Shown: in pieces, positions 53,628-62,151 of the stretch
Position numbering within the stretch: position 1 is the stretch's first letter
Layout: each line of letters starts with the position of its first letter
DNA from: Paenibacillus sp. PastM-3
GTDB taxonomy: Bacteria > Bacillota > Bacilli > Paenibacillales > Paenibacillaceae
Direction: 5' to 3'
NCBI RefSeq assembly: GCF_029893965.1
Contig: NZ_JARXXP010000001.1
Span: forward strand, 744,001-808,000
DNA: 64,000 nt
Made by a program: the position numbers and the translations under genes
The notes under the pieces: model-generated
What the model was told of the DNA's origin: nothing
Databases searched by the model: none
What the model saw: the letters and a program-made list of their open reading frames with translations, nothing else

Positions 53628-54653
53628 CTAGTCAACGTAGATTACAACGCGACCGTACGAAACTGCCAAAACTTCAAGAGTTAGGCCCCCCGACTTGATA
53701 GTAGTGCTATCTTCTGTTAGGGCTTTGACGATTGCAGCTTTGACATCGGCCCCGTTAGGGAGCCCAACAGCACCCATTGCCGCGAGTACTGCGTTCAAGC
53801 GAGGCTGAGAGATGGTATCTGTTGCAACATCTGCCATACCACTCATCGAAACGACTTGAGTACCGCCACTAGCGGAGCTGTCACTGTACGACATAATAAT
53901 TGATCCGTTAGAGTCGCGGATAAAAGCAGCTTCCTGGGGAGCATTATATCCAGTGGTGAAACCATACTTCTTAACGGCTGGCTCCATTAGTTTAGCGTAA
54001 GTCTCCAACAGCTTATCGTATCCATCAATGACGTCAATGGTTCCTTTCGGAACTTCTTCCTCACCGAGTTCCACTGTGCTGCTTGGAGCGGTTGGACGAA
54101 CTTGCAAATCATGTGTGCTGGAGTTGTCGATTACTTTCTTAATGAAAGTTACCGCTTCAGCCCGGGTCAAGGTATCATCGCCTTCAAAGCCAGCCACTGT
54201 GTTTGAGGTTTTACCTCCAGCAAGGCCGTTCAACAGGAGGAACTTAATTGCGTTGTCTCCGGAGAAGTTTTTACCTTGTGTTCCCGCGATGATTTCAGCT
54301 ACGGCCTGACGGGTAATCTTTGCGTTCCGGTTAGAACCGGTTGGATAGTTATTTGCTTTTGCGATCTTGTAGTACGGGTCCGACCAACGTTCGCCAGCGC
54401 TTGCTACCTTGGTTCCTTCATATGTCCGAATCAACATCGAGAGGAATTCTTCTTGGGTCACTTCTTTTTGTGGCTTAAATGTTCCATCCTCATAGCCAGA
54501 AACAATCTTTTCTCCTACTCCCCACTCTACCGTAGAATAAGCCCAGTGACTTTCTCCAACATCTTTGAATGATGCTGCAAACATAGTATTTGGCCCTATG
54601 AGAGTTGCTGTCAACAATACACCTACCAATATCTTCTTATAATTATTGCTCAA
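53628..54653 (-). CDS. S-layer homology (SLH) domain surface protein
   Basis: 341 residues. A signal peptide (MSNNYKKILVGVLLTATLIG, cut near FAA-SF) is followed by up to three SLH repeats (about 28-190): FKDVGESHWAYSTVEWGVGEKIVSGYEDGTFKPQKEVTQEEF is a full one, the others are weaker. The C-terminal 150 residues are of unknown fold. It should bind pyruvylated wall polymer. TTG start with GGGGGGAG upstream. It is cargo on the island, unusual for a phage satellite. Confidence 0.85.
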   Translation of the reverse strand: MSNNYKKILVGVLLTATLIGPNTMFAASFKDVGESHWAYSTVEWGVGEKIVSGYEDGTFKPQKEVTQEEFLSMLIRTYEGTKVASAGERWSDPYYKIAKANNYPTGSNRNAKITRQAVAEIIAGTQGKNFSGDNAIKFLLLNGLAGGKTSNTVAGFEGDDTLTRAEAVTFIKKVIDNSSTHDLQVRPTAPSSTVELGEEEVPKGTIDVIDGYDKLLETYAKLMEPAVKKYGFTTGYNAPQEAAFIRDSNGSIIMSYSDSSASGGTQVVSMSGMADVATDTISQPRLNAVLAAMGAVGLPNGADVKAAIVKALTEDSTTIKSGGLTLEVLAVSYGRVVIYVD

Positions 54654-54779
54654 AAGACTCCCCCCAAACTAAATTTTATGGCATTATAACGTTATCAATA
54701 TCAATTGAACAAGTTATCTATCTACAGTTCTTACCTATGTATTTCGAAATAATCGACTTAGATCACATTTAAGGAAGAA

Positions 54780-55529
54780 GTGAACTTTGTGTTTCAGTCT
54801 GTTTTAGACGTACCCCTATTCAAAGATATTACTGTGACCAATCCAGAATATGTATTGTCCAAATTCACAGAACGTTTCTACCATAAGGATAAGGTTCTTT
54901 TTCTACAGGGAGATCCAGGATTGGAAATGTTTGTGATAAAATCAGGCTCGCTTAAGATCTTCCGCGAGTCGGAAGGAAAAGAACTTATTCTTGGACATCA
55001 ATTTCCAGGGGAGTCGATTGGCGAGCTTGAGGCAATCTACAGCAGCAGCACACGATTGGCTTCTGTATCAACCCTTGAGATGACAGTTCTATGGGCAATC
55101 CATAAATCCGATCTGGAAGATTTGATGGATCACTATCCACAAATCTTGCGTAAACTTTTCTACGTAGTTAGCGAACGACTTGACCAAGCGGATCGCAAAT
55201 TGGAATATCTGGCATTTCTATCAAGTAAAATCCGAATCGCCAATCTTCTGCTCGATCTACACTCCAACTTTGGAATAGAGTCTCAGGAAGGATATCTGAT
55301 CGACTGGAAATGCACCCACCAGCACATGGCTCATATGATTGGTATAAGCCGCGAATCTATGACGATAGGTTTGCAGGAGCTGCAGGCTGCACAAATTATC
55401 TCTGTACATAATAAATACATAACGATTACCAATCTATCCGCACTCAAACTATTGGCGAATGATGAGGAAGCTTCTACAAACGACCGTGAATGGCACCCCT
55501 CTTCGTCCTACAAGTACAATACCATTTAA
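54780..55529 (+). CDS. Crp/Fnr-family regulator
   Basis: 249 residues. A cyclic-nucleotide-binding-like barrel (about 10-125; VLFLQGDPGLEMFVIKSGSLKIF, GESIGELEAIY) and a C-terminal winged helix (about 155-235; CTHQHMAHMIGISRESMTIGLQELQAAQIISVHNKYITI). No Fe-S Cys cluster like Fnr. The GTG start has AAGGAAGAA upstream. It is divergent from the SLH gene across 126 bases, so it might regulate it. Confidence 0.88.
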   Translation: MNFVFQSVLDVPLFKDITVTNPEYVLSKFTERFYHKDKVLFLQGDPGLEMFVIKSGSLKIFRESEGKELILGHQFPGESIGELEAIYSSSTRLASVSTLEMTVLWAIHKSDLEDLMDHYPQILRKLFYVVSERLDQADRKLEYLAFLSSKIRIANLLLDLHSNFGIESQEGYLIDWKCTHQHMAHMIGISRESMTIGLQELQAAQIISVHNKYITITNLSALKLLANDEEASTNDREWHPSSSYKYNTI

Positions 55530-55970
55530 TGGAGTTAACTTCTGTGTTCCAGCTAACAAAACACAAGCAACATCAGTCACAGCGCAATCCCTGAGTTAAG
55601 ATTTCCGCCCCTCCTCAGGGTAAGTTCTCAGCTGCGACCAATGGTCAGCGGCTTCTTTGCTTTTTCGCGAAACTCACTGCTTGTTCAGGCAGCAAAGAAC
55701 TATTGGGCTTGCCGGAGAAATATGTTGAATGCACAAGAATCGTAGAGAAGGAGCTGGAAGTCCTTGAGCCGCTGAACACTTTCCACTAAGCGTTAGAAAC
55801 AACTCTGATCTAAAAGCTGCCTACGAGGCCTCTGTACAAAGGATCTTTGATTCCCCACTTTGATATCATAGAATTCCATGAGACATAGATTCGTGTAAAC
55901 ACAGGGATTGTGTGCTTAGATTTCCCTGTGGTAGAATCTGCTAACGTTAGCAATTAGGGGGGAGTTAGAA
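55530..55970. other. Intergenic with a possible lipoprotein remnant
   Basis: No intact gene. On the plus strand about 55630-55788 one frame reads AKLTACSGSKELLGLPEKYV, then ECTRIVEKELEVLEPLNTFH and a stop; LTAC-SGSK resembles a lipobox, but no start or signal peptide remains. It is probably a decayed gene. Confidence 0.35.
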
Positions 55971-56243
55971 GTGGAAAAAGAATTGTTTGAATTGGGCGAA
56001 ATAGTAGTGACGCCTGGAGCTACTGAACTGATCACTCAATTCGGTGTTCTCTTTGTACTAAACTGCCATGTGAGTGGAAACTACGGAAACGTAAGCGAGA
56101 TGGATTGGAAACTCAACCAGTGGGCAATCAGTCACGGGGAGCGAATCGTCAGTACGTACTCTGGAATTTGGGAGAAGGCGGTGTTTGTTGTGACAGAGCG
56201 AGACAGAAGCGTGACAACAGTGCTGCTGGGGGAGGAGTACTAA
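55971..56243 (+). CDS. Conserved hypothetical protein of plasmid/island type
   Basis: 90 residues. The pattern GEIVVTPGATELI ... HVSGNYGNV ... DWKLNQWAISHGERIVSTY ... FVVTERDRSVTTVLLGEEY matches a family common on plasmids and integrative elements in many bacteria. It is often misnamed restriction subunit M in annotations; I know of no proven function. The GTG start has GGGGGGAG 7 bases upstream. Confidence 0.7.
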   Translation: MEKELFELGEIVVTPGATELITQFGVLFVLNCHVSGNYGNVSEMDWKLNQWAISHGERIVSTYSGIWEKAVFVVTERDRSVTTVLLGEEY

Positions 56244-56315
56244 GGAAGGAAGTAACAGTCAGGAGCACAGCAAAGTTGACGCTACTCAACCCTCCACTGT
56301 GTAGCAGAGCTCCAG

Positions 56316-56325
56316 CCCCCCCCCC
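56316..56325 (+). repeat. Poly-C tract (10)
   Basis: Ten C in a row in noncoding island DNA. A matching G10 tract lies at 60311-60320. Confidence 0.8.
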
Positions 56326-56385
56326 ATGGGCGTGGAAAGGAAACAAGAATCTTAACGAGGATGACTAGCGTAGGCGAATCGCATG

Positions 56386-56678
56386 AACTGCCACCGGCTG
56401 CCACTGCTGCCATCAAAGTGGCGGAGTACTTCGTGAGCGCCGCGAGGGAGTCAGAGGCGATGGAAACAGTATACAACTGTCACCTGTCACCTTAAAGTCT
56501 GATACTTCCCCTTTCGCCCCCTCCTCCTCTACGTATAGGGGGAGGGGGATTAATACTAAGGAGATATTCTTTCAGTGGCAGGTGGCAGTTAAGGGGTGTT
56601 CCCATTACTTCAGAACCCTTACGAGCGATCGTAGATTCGACGGCCACCATACAAAAGAAAGTGGCGGTTGGTGGCAGT
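56386..56678. other. Symmetric iteron array, candidate replication origin
   Basis: Four related sites: AACTGCCACCGGCTGCCAC (56386-56404), AACTGTCACCTGTCAC (56475-56490), then inverted AACTGCCACCTGCCAC (56575-56590) and ACTGCCACCAACCGCCAC (56661-56678). The outer pair and inner pair are both centred at about 56532, and so is a C/G-rich hairpin (56517-56548). It lies directly downstream of the Rep-like ATPase gene. The layout, two iteron groups around an 85-base core, matches known SaPI origins. Confidence 0.65.
56517..56548. other. Central hairpin of the iteron array
   Basis: CCCCCTCCTCCT pairs with AGGGGGAGGGGG (two mismatches) across CTACGTAT. It sits exactly at the symmetry centre of the array. 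Confidence 0.6.
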
Positions 56679-56829
56679 CACTTACCCAATCACATATACA
56701 ATTCTTAATGAAGGACAACTTTAAGAGCCCTATCTTTAAGATTCCGTGCTTTTACTTAGGCTTTTCATGATACCACTATTGGCCATGCTCCTTCTCCACC
56801 TGTGTGGCCCGTGGCAGAGTACAAAATAA

Positions 56830-56855
56830 AGCACCCTGAATTTTAACAGGGTGCT
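56830..56855 (-). terminator. Terminator of the Rep-like gene
   Basis: AGCACCCTG/CAGGGTGCT then TTATTTTGT on the minus strand, 19 bases past the stop. Confidence 0.85.
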
Positions 56856-56873
56856 AATAAGGAAAGAATATGC

Positions 56874-59045
56874 TCAATTGGCTATCGAATATCCTCCATA
56901 CTGCTTCTCCTTAGCCTCTTTTTCATCGTCAGCTTGTTTTTCAATGTAACTGAAATACTCTTTTACCTGCTCCCAGTTAAACGCTGTGTAACGTTTTGAA
57001 GATGAGGCCCGATATCCATCCGGAGCCAGGACAAGTCCAGTACCATTATTCTTCTTAGTTTTCTCAAACTCATTGGCAATTATTGGCTTCAACATTTGTT
57101 CATGATGCTTATTTTTACAACGATCTCCAATAGTTTTCACTGCATCAGCTATGTTGATCAAAAGTACTTTTCTCCCTTGTACAAAAGCTGGCCTTTTATC
57201 TTTCCCATACTCGTCTGCCTTGCTCTCTGATGGTTGGTATAATCTTACGCTGTAATCATCACCGAACAACTTACCATGCGCATTTCCATGAGTTTCAATA
57301 AACCAATTTAAGTCTTCAAAGAATAATCGAAGTTCATCTTTCTTTTCACCAACAACAGTTGTAACCTGGTCACCCAGTGTGGAGATGTTGTAATCAATGT
57401 CTTGAACAGTATAACCACAATCAAGGTTGTATTCTTCTGCTAGTTTCTTAAACATGTATAAACCAAGTGGAACAATGGCATAGTTTTTTGCTTCACGAAT
57501 CTTCATCTTAGGAAACTTGATCTTCAGTGTATCAATATAGTCTTTCCAGATTTTGATCACATCATCAGGGTCTTGTCTAGCTGCCCATATCAAGAATCCT
57601 GTCCAATAATTCTTATTTTGTGAATCGTTCAATAAATCATGAATATCCCTGGCCCGTTGACCTTCAACTGTTAGGACCTCTTCATTAATAAAATTTGAAT
57701 TAATGAAGATCATTATCATCCGCTCAATTAGCGAAGGGTCAGAAGGAGCCTGTTGTCCAGTAATGAGCAGTGGATTCTTGCTGGGATAGGTATTAATGTC
57801 CATGTATTTCGTTCCCTTATCCTCACTCTTCTTACCGAAAGAATCGCGGATAAAATTATTTCGTTCATTTCGGACTGCTTCTTTCCAATCGCTTGGTCGA
57901 TATTCATCTTTGACAGTTGGTATATGGTAACTAGTAGATACAGAAGCTAAGTCACCAAATTGAGTAGTAAAACTCGGCAAAGTTGTATTGCCGCCATAAC
58001 CGAAATAAGGCATAAGTGTTGCAGCTATAGCAGATTTACCTCCACCATTAACTCCCACAAGAAAAGCGTGTGAGAATCCCTCTGTATTTCCTTTCTTTCT
58101 TATTATTGTTTCAAAACCAATTGCAGTTAGCCAGCCAATTATACTGAGCATAGTGGTGCGTTCATGCAAATATACTGCGTTCTGAATAAATAATGGAATA
58201 ACTTCCGTTCTCCATGAATTTGGATCATACTCTAAGCCCGTTAATTTAGTTACTACATTAGGTGGAGTAGTCGCATCTCGGTGGTATACTATATCTGGAC
58301 GAATTTTTCCATTCAAATCATAAGTGTGATTTGGTGTAACAACGACTTTTTCTTTTTCGACCTCTACGATACCAAGTAGACTAACACCTTTCTTCTTTTC
58401 ACATTTCACTTCAGTAAAGAGGTATTCCCCTAACTTTGACACCATTCGATCCGTTCCATAAATAAATGCTGAACCAACATTACGTTTTTGTAATTCTTCC
58501 TTAAGTACCATAGCACTCCTAAAATCATAACTTTGAAGTTCTACTATCGACTGGATAGATTTATCATTTTCCTGTGGGACGATTATAGTGAACTCAGCAT
58601 AAGTATCAGTGGATGTACGATCATTAGTCGATACCCTGTCAGTGTATACCCGATAATTAGGATAAATAATAAAGTTAGTAATCTGCCCCATACCATTGAG
58701 TGAATCACAATACATTCCATCATGGCATTCCATAACAGTCGAAGATTTCTGCGCTCTCATAGCTTGTTGTTTGCGTGCCTCTTCATCAATTTGTGCTCGC
58801 AATTCTTTCACTTTCATATTATGTTCCCTAGCATCTATAATCCCTAGCTCTCTCAAACGTAAAACCAACTCTTGAATCTTCAAATGACGCTTGGATCTGT
58901 CTGTCAACTTGGAAATTTCTTCAATGAGATATTGGAGTGTAATTGTGTCTGAAATATGACTATATGATTTGATATTCTCCTCAAGAGTATTCTCAGTTAC
59001 TATTTGCTCCTGCTCCATTTCTTCAACTATACCCTCAAAACTCAT
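56874..59045 (-). CDS. Rep-like/DUF927-type ATPase (probable replication helicase)
   Basis: 723 residues. The first 150 are charged and helical. The ATPase core has Walker A HAFLVGVNGGGKSAIAA (about 340-355), a likely Walker B/sensor region at about 380 (SYHIPTVKDEYRP) and NPLLITGQQAPSDPSLIERMI (about 425), which resembles the sensor-1/arginine-finger region of D5/SF3 or DUF927 helicases. The C-terminal 250 residues are helical, perhaps DNA-binding. Its position beside the iteron array suggests it initiates element replication. GGAGGAG precedes the ATG. Confidence 0.7.
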   Translation of the reverse strand: MSFEGIVEEMEQEQIVTENTLEENIKSYSHISDTITLQYLIEEISKLTDRSKRHLKIQELVLRLRELGIIDAREHNMKVKELRAQIDEEARKQQAMRAQKSSTVMECHDGMYCDSLNGMGQITNFIIYPNYRVYTDRVSTNDRTSTDTYAEFTIIVPQENDKSIQSIVELQSYDFRSAMVLKEELQKRNVGSAFIYGTDRMVSKLGEYLFTEVKCEKKKGVSLLGIVEVEKEKVVVTPNHTYDLNGKIRPDIVYHRDATTPPNVVTKLTGLEYDPNSWRTEVIPLFIQNAVYLHERTTMLSIIGWLTAIGFETIIRKKGNTEGFSHAFLVGVNGGGKSAIAATLMPYFGYGGNTTLPSFTTQFGDLASVSTSYHIPTVKDEYRPSDWKEAVRNERNNFIRDSFGKKSEDKGTKYMDINTYPSKNPLLITGQQAPSDPSLIERMIMIFINSNFINEEVLTVEGQRARDIHDLLNDSQNKNYWTGFLIWAARQDPDDVIKIWKDYIDTLKIKFPKMKIREAKNYAIVPLGLYMFKKLAEEYNLDCGYTVQDIDYNISTLGDQVTTVVGEKKDELRLFFEDLNWFIETHGNAHGKLFGDDYSVRLYQPSESKADEYGKDKRPAFVQGRKVLLINIADAVKTIGDRCKNKHHEQMLKPIIANEFEKTKKNNGTGLVLAPDGYRASSSKRYTAFNWEQVKEYFSYIEKQADDEKEAKEKQYGGYSIAN

Positions 59046-59057
59046 TAATATCTCCTC

Positions 59058-59414
59058 CTATTGGAATCTTATGTTGAAAAAATCATCTAAACTTTCAGGC
59101 CAGTTTCCTAAATATACATTCTCAAATCTAAAGTTATTGATGTTCCCATCTTTATAACGGATCTGTTTTTCCAGCAGTATTTGAACGCCATATTTCTCCC
59201 ATAACACAAGTAGATGAGCAGGGACAAAGATGTATTCTTCCCCAATAAATTCCTCCTGCATTATGAATGCTGGAAAACCATCAAGATCAAATATTTCCAC
59301 TGGCTTGCCCGAAGGATCAATTACACTAAGCCCTCTAACCTTGTAACCTAAGCTATTTGCTTTACATGCATTTTGGTGTAATTGCCCAATTTCAAATGAT
59401 ATGATTTTCTTCAA
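59058..59414 (-). CDS. Hypothetical island protein
   Basis: 118 residues, not recognised. A mixed alpha/beta protein with FDLDGFPAFIMQEEFIGEEYIFVPAHLLVLWEKYGVQ and a C-terminal NFRFENVYLGNWPESLDDFF. Its stop is 12 bases before the Rep-like start, so both are probably one operon. TTG start with GGAGGAG 12 bases upstream. Confidence 0.6.
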   Translation of the reverse strand: MKKIISFEIGQLHQNACKANSLGYKVRGLSVIDPSGKPVEIFDLDGFPAFIMQEEFIGEEYIFVPAHLLVLWEKYGVQILLEKQIRYKDGNINNFRFENVYLGNWPESLDDFFNIRFQ

Positions 59415-59645
59415 GACCGTTGTTCTCTCCTCCTGTAGGTTGCTCCAAATTAACAGTCCGCTTGGCTCTGGCGTTCTGTGAGACCTATGTTACATGTCTT
59501 ATCATTTATTTTCGAATCCCCTGTGGGAAACTCCCTTTTAAGGCTATTCTCTCGTGCGTGCCCTCCGCGCTTTTCTTTTGTTCTTGACAACATCCGCTTC
59601 CATTTTCCTAGCTTATACTCTTTCATACTCTCTCTGTCGCAGTTT

Positions 59646-60035
59646 TCAAATTTTCTCTGCGTAAAACTTGGTTCTTTCATCCTTTTGCTCCAGAAACCAT
59701 TGCTTAGCAGTTCTCCGATTGATCCATACCGATCCATCAGTTAACTTCTCTGCTGGTAATCCTCGCTGTCTCCATATTGCTATCAGACGAGTGCTGACGC
59801 CTAGCTTCTGAGCAAACTTACTTTGCTGTAGAGCGTTTGTAGGGATTTGTTTCTTCATCACCACGTTGCGGTGAGTGTCCCACCATTCTTGGCACGCATC
59901 AGTATTAAACTCAAAGGTTCCGATATCGCTAAGCCAATTGAATGGAAAATCTTCATGTTTGCTTATAATTCTACGCACAGTAATTGGGCTGCACCCCAGT
60001 ACCTTTGCTATTCTATTCACTCCATATACCAGCAT
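59646..60035 (-). CDS. Tandem helix-turn-helix (Xis/MerR-like) protein
   Basis: About 129 residues with two excisionase-type HTH units. The first is LVYGVNRIAKVLGCSPITVRRIISKHEDFPF (1-31) and the second KFAQKLGVSTRLIAIWRQRGLPAEKLTDGSVWINRRTAKQW (about 75-115). GGAGGA lies 8 bases before ATG 60035. It may act as excisionase or as the element's transcription regulator. Confidence 0.7.
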   Translation of the reverse strand: MLVYGVNRIAKVLGCSPITVRRIISKHEDFPFNWLSDIGTFEFNTDACQEWWDTHRNVVMKKQIPTNALQQSKFAQKLGVSTRLIAIWRQRGLPAEKLTDGSVWINRRTAKQWFLEQKDERTKFYAEKI

Positions 60036-60302
60036 AGTGAAATCCTCCAATGAGATAAGATTCTATTATTGATAAGGAATCTTATCCCATGTATGGAGAG
60101 TTCGACAAGAAATGCGGCACAATCATTCAGAAAATCAGATAGAAGAACCTCTACTTTGCTCTGTTTCTATTAACTCCAATAACTAGATCCTTTCACTAAT
60201 CCTTTGACGAGATTATTCCCATACTTATCCATTGCACTTTTTATCATTGCATTATTCAAATGATCAAGTGTCCCTGCCCCGAGAAGCCCTGAAGCATAGG
60301 TT

Positions 60303-60863
60303 TTAAAGTCGGGGGGGGGGCTTGTTTTGTGCGTGCTTTATACTACGGAGGTAAAGCCCGTATAGGCGTGCTTCCAATCCAACCAGTAGTGTTTTCAACT
60401 TGTCGCCTTCGTGTTTAAGTGCTTCCAGAGCGTTATAACCTAATAATCCTCCTGCTGCTTCGAACCATCGATCTCTTTTGTGTCCTTTGAGAAAGCCGCA
60501 CCGTAAGTCTTCGAATTCCGCTTTTTCTACTGCTGTTTTGACCTGTACTGGCATATTCGGATACAAATAGTCCCGAAGGAATTCAGGTTCAGCTTGTTCA
60601 ATAGTGATTTGTGACTTTTGGCTTGGCTTCTCTGGATAGCCAATAAAAAGTTCGATTCCTTCAACAACATTCTGTACTCTTTCATCAATCCAAACATTAG
60701 CTTTATCTAGATCAACACGCCAGTTTTGTGGTCTATAGTCATAAACAGCCAAATTCACTCCACAAACTTGCACAACAGGGAAACCAGATACCGTTATCCA
60801 ATCTTCAAGAACCACCTTTGATACGCGATTAATCTTGCAAGTTTGATTAATTGTTATTTGCAT
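60303..60863 (-). CDS. Hypothetical island protein with N-terminal HTH-like segment
   Basis: 186 residues, not recognised. The start MQITINQTCKINRVSKVVLEDWITVSGFPV resembles an Xis-type HTH, with a charged helical C-terminal half. GGAGGA precedes the ATG. The last codons run through a G10 tract (60311-60320; PPPR), so slippage there would change only the final residues. Confidence 0.55.
   Translation of the reverse strand: MQITINQTCKINRVSKVVLEDWITVSGFPVVQVCGVNLAVYDYRPQNWRVDLDKANVWIDERVQNVVEGIELFIGYPEKPSQKSQITIEQAEPEFLRDYLYPNMPVQVKTAVEKAEFEDLRCGFLKGHKRDRWFEAAGGLLGYNALEALKHEGDKLKTLLVGLEARLYGLYLRSIKHAQNKPPPRL
60311..60320 (+). repeat. Poly-G tract (10)
   Basis: Ten G in a row, inside the 3' end of the preceding minus-strand gene. 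Confidence 0.8.
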
Positions 60864-60995
60864 GTGAGATCCTCCATTTTGTTTGTATTGTCACCAAGTC
60901 TCATTGAGGCTCGGTGGCAGAATTACTTAACCATGTACCCCACTAACGTCCATGAATATAAATTTCTTGCCACCTGCTCAGCGCCTTTATAATAA

Positions 60996-61304
60996 TCAAT
61001 ATTCTTCTGGCAATATAAAATTAATCCGCAACGCTTCTGCTGTGGTATCACGATAATCATCAACAATAATCCAAAAGTCCTCAGATAAGTCATTCACTAG
61101 CTTCATCGGGCTAAAGGGTAAGCTATTTCCATATCCATCTGTTACTACAACCAAGTCTTTGAGCCCCTTCCTCACAACAGTGAAATAATCACTATTGTTT
61201 TCGAGAAATCTCTCAATTGCTTGTGAGGCTAGTTCTCGAAACTCATCAGCTGTAACTTGATTGTTGGTGTAACCGTTTGATTCACAAGTCTGAATTCTTA
61301 TCAT
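60996..61304 (-). CDS. Hypothetical island protein
   Basis: 102 residues, acidic, not recognised (VTADEFRELASQAIERFLENNSDYFTVVRKGLKDLVVVTDGYG). It has no membrane helix and looks like a small alpha/beta protein. GAGAGAGG lies 8 bases before the ATG. It is the first minus-strand gene at the right of the island. Confidence 0.6.
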   Translation of the reverse strand: MIRIQTCESNGYTNNQVTADEFRELASQAIERFLENNSDYFTVVRKGLKDLVVVTDGYGNSLPFSPMKLVNDLSEDFWIIVDDYRDTTAEALRINFILPEEY

Positions 61305-61818
61305 TGGTGCATACCTCTCTCACAGATTTCTATGGTATTACTCCAGTTCGTCGGGCCCGTACGTCCTGATAGCACTAGCATAATACATAGAAATGAAACT
61401 TGCTTCAGCTGGGATTCCAATCCATTTTCTCCCTCGTTTTCTCATTTAAAACGAGTGGTCAACCGACACTGCCCGCGGGGGAGTTCATAGGGGTATTGAC
61501 AAAGTCGGGGTAGATTTTCGAAGGAGTTTCCAAATGCAATTTCCGCATAAATCGTCGTTTTGTCTGAATAACACCCTATTTACTCACTATTTCGCACTTT
61601 ATTATCTACATACTATTTCCATGGTATTATTTTACATTTTTATTACATTATATTGGTAGCATGATTCAACAAGCTGCAAACAATAGAGCTTGCAGTGCTC
61701 AACAGCATCTCGCACCTAAAAGTTCAAGAGGATTTAACAAAATTTTAAAAGCTAATTGACCAGAAATTTTTGACCTGATAAAATAAAATTTTCCAAATCG
61801 AGAAAGGGGATTGGTGAT
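61305..61818. other. AT-rich gap at right of island
   Basis: Divergent promoter space between 61304 and 61819. TTGACA occurs at 61496-61501 without a clear -10. It contains one possible small hydrophobic frame (61534-61659). Confidence 0.4.
61534..61659 (+). CDS. Possible 41-residue hydrophobic peptide
   Basis: ATG at 61534 has AAGGAG 7 bases upstream and reads MQFPHKSSFCLNNTLFTHYF, then ALYYLHTISMVLFYIFITLYW. The C-terminal half could span a membrane. AT-rich composition alone could produce such a frame, so this is tentative; toxin-like peptides of this kind are common on such elements. Confidence 0.3.
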   Translation: MQFPHKSSFCLNNTLFTHYFALYYLHTISMVLFYIFITLYW

Positions 61819-62142
61819 ATGGATTTAAAGTTAAAAGCGGGAGAGAGTTGGGACGAATTCATCGCCCAAACTATTGAAAGAAAAGACCGTAATTTGGTTG
61901 AAGTAATCGAGTTAGTCGCTTTGGATAACAAATTAACAAATGTAGATTTCAATAAGTCGATTGCTTTAGCTGACAAAAATGAGCTATTTGTCTATATTAC
62001 TTATGATAATGGCCAGTTGTTTGAAGCAACTTATCCTAAGGATCAACCGAAAATAAAAAATATACTTGATCGGGCTAGCAGAATAATTGCAGATAACATG
62101 CGCGATTGTGTAGAACGTCTACGGCTTATAGATCCATATTAA
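61819..62142 (+). CDS. Hypothetical island protein
   Basis: 107 residues, not recognised: MDLKLKAGESWDEFIAQTIE onward, with a beta segment ELFVYITYDNGQLFEATYP and a helical C-terminus. AAAGGGGA lies about 10 bases before the ATG. It ends 9 bases before the truncated sulfurtransferase. Confidence 0.6.
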   Translation: MDLKLKAGESWDEFIAQTIERKDRNLVEVIELVALDNKLTNVDFNKSIALADKNELFVYITYDNGQLFEATYPKDQPKIKNILDRASRIIADNMRDCVERLRLIDPY

Positions 62143-62151
62143 TAGAACGGA

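Larger units (their letters stand above)
48395..62151. mobile_element. Integrated satellite-like element in the sulfurtransferase gene
   Basis: The boundaries are set by the start of homology between the full sulfurtransferase (48395) and its truncated copy (62152). Inside are a tyrosine integrase, a Rep-like ATPase with an adjacent symmetric iteron array, HTH/Xis-like proteins and many unknowns, with AT-rich segments and codon use unlike the flanks. No capsid, terminase or tail genes are seen, so it is not a full prophage. It resembles a phage-satellite or other integrative element of about 13.7 kb. Confidence 0.7.

Noticed and set aside
56582-56770. Plus-strand 62-codon frame within the iteron array
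   Set aside because: It overlaps the symmetric iterons and has no ribosome site or recognisable pattern.
59450-59737. Minus-strand frame overlapping the tandem-HTH gene
   Set aside because: Charged low-complexity translation in a different frame from a better supported gene.
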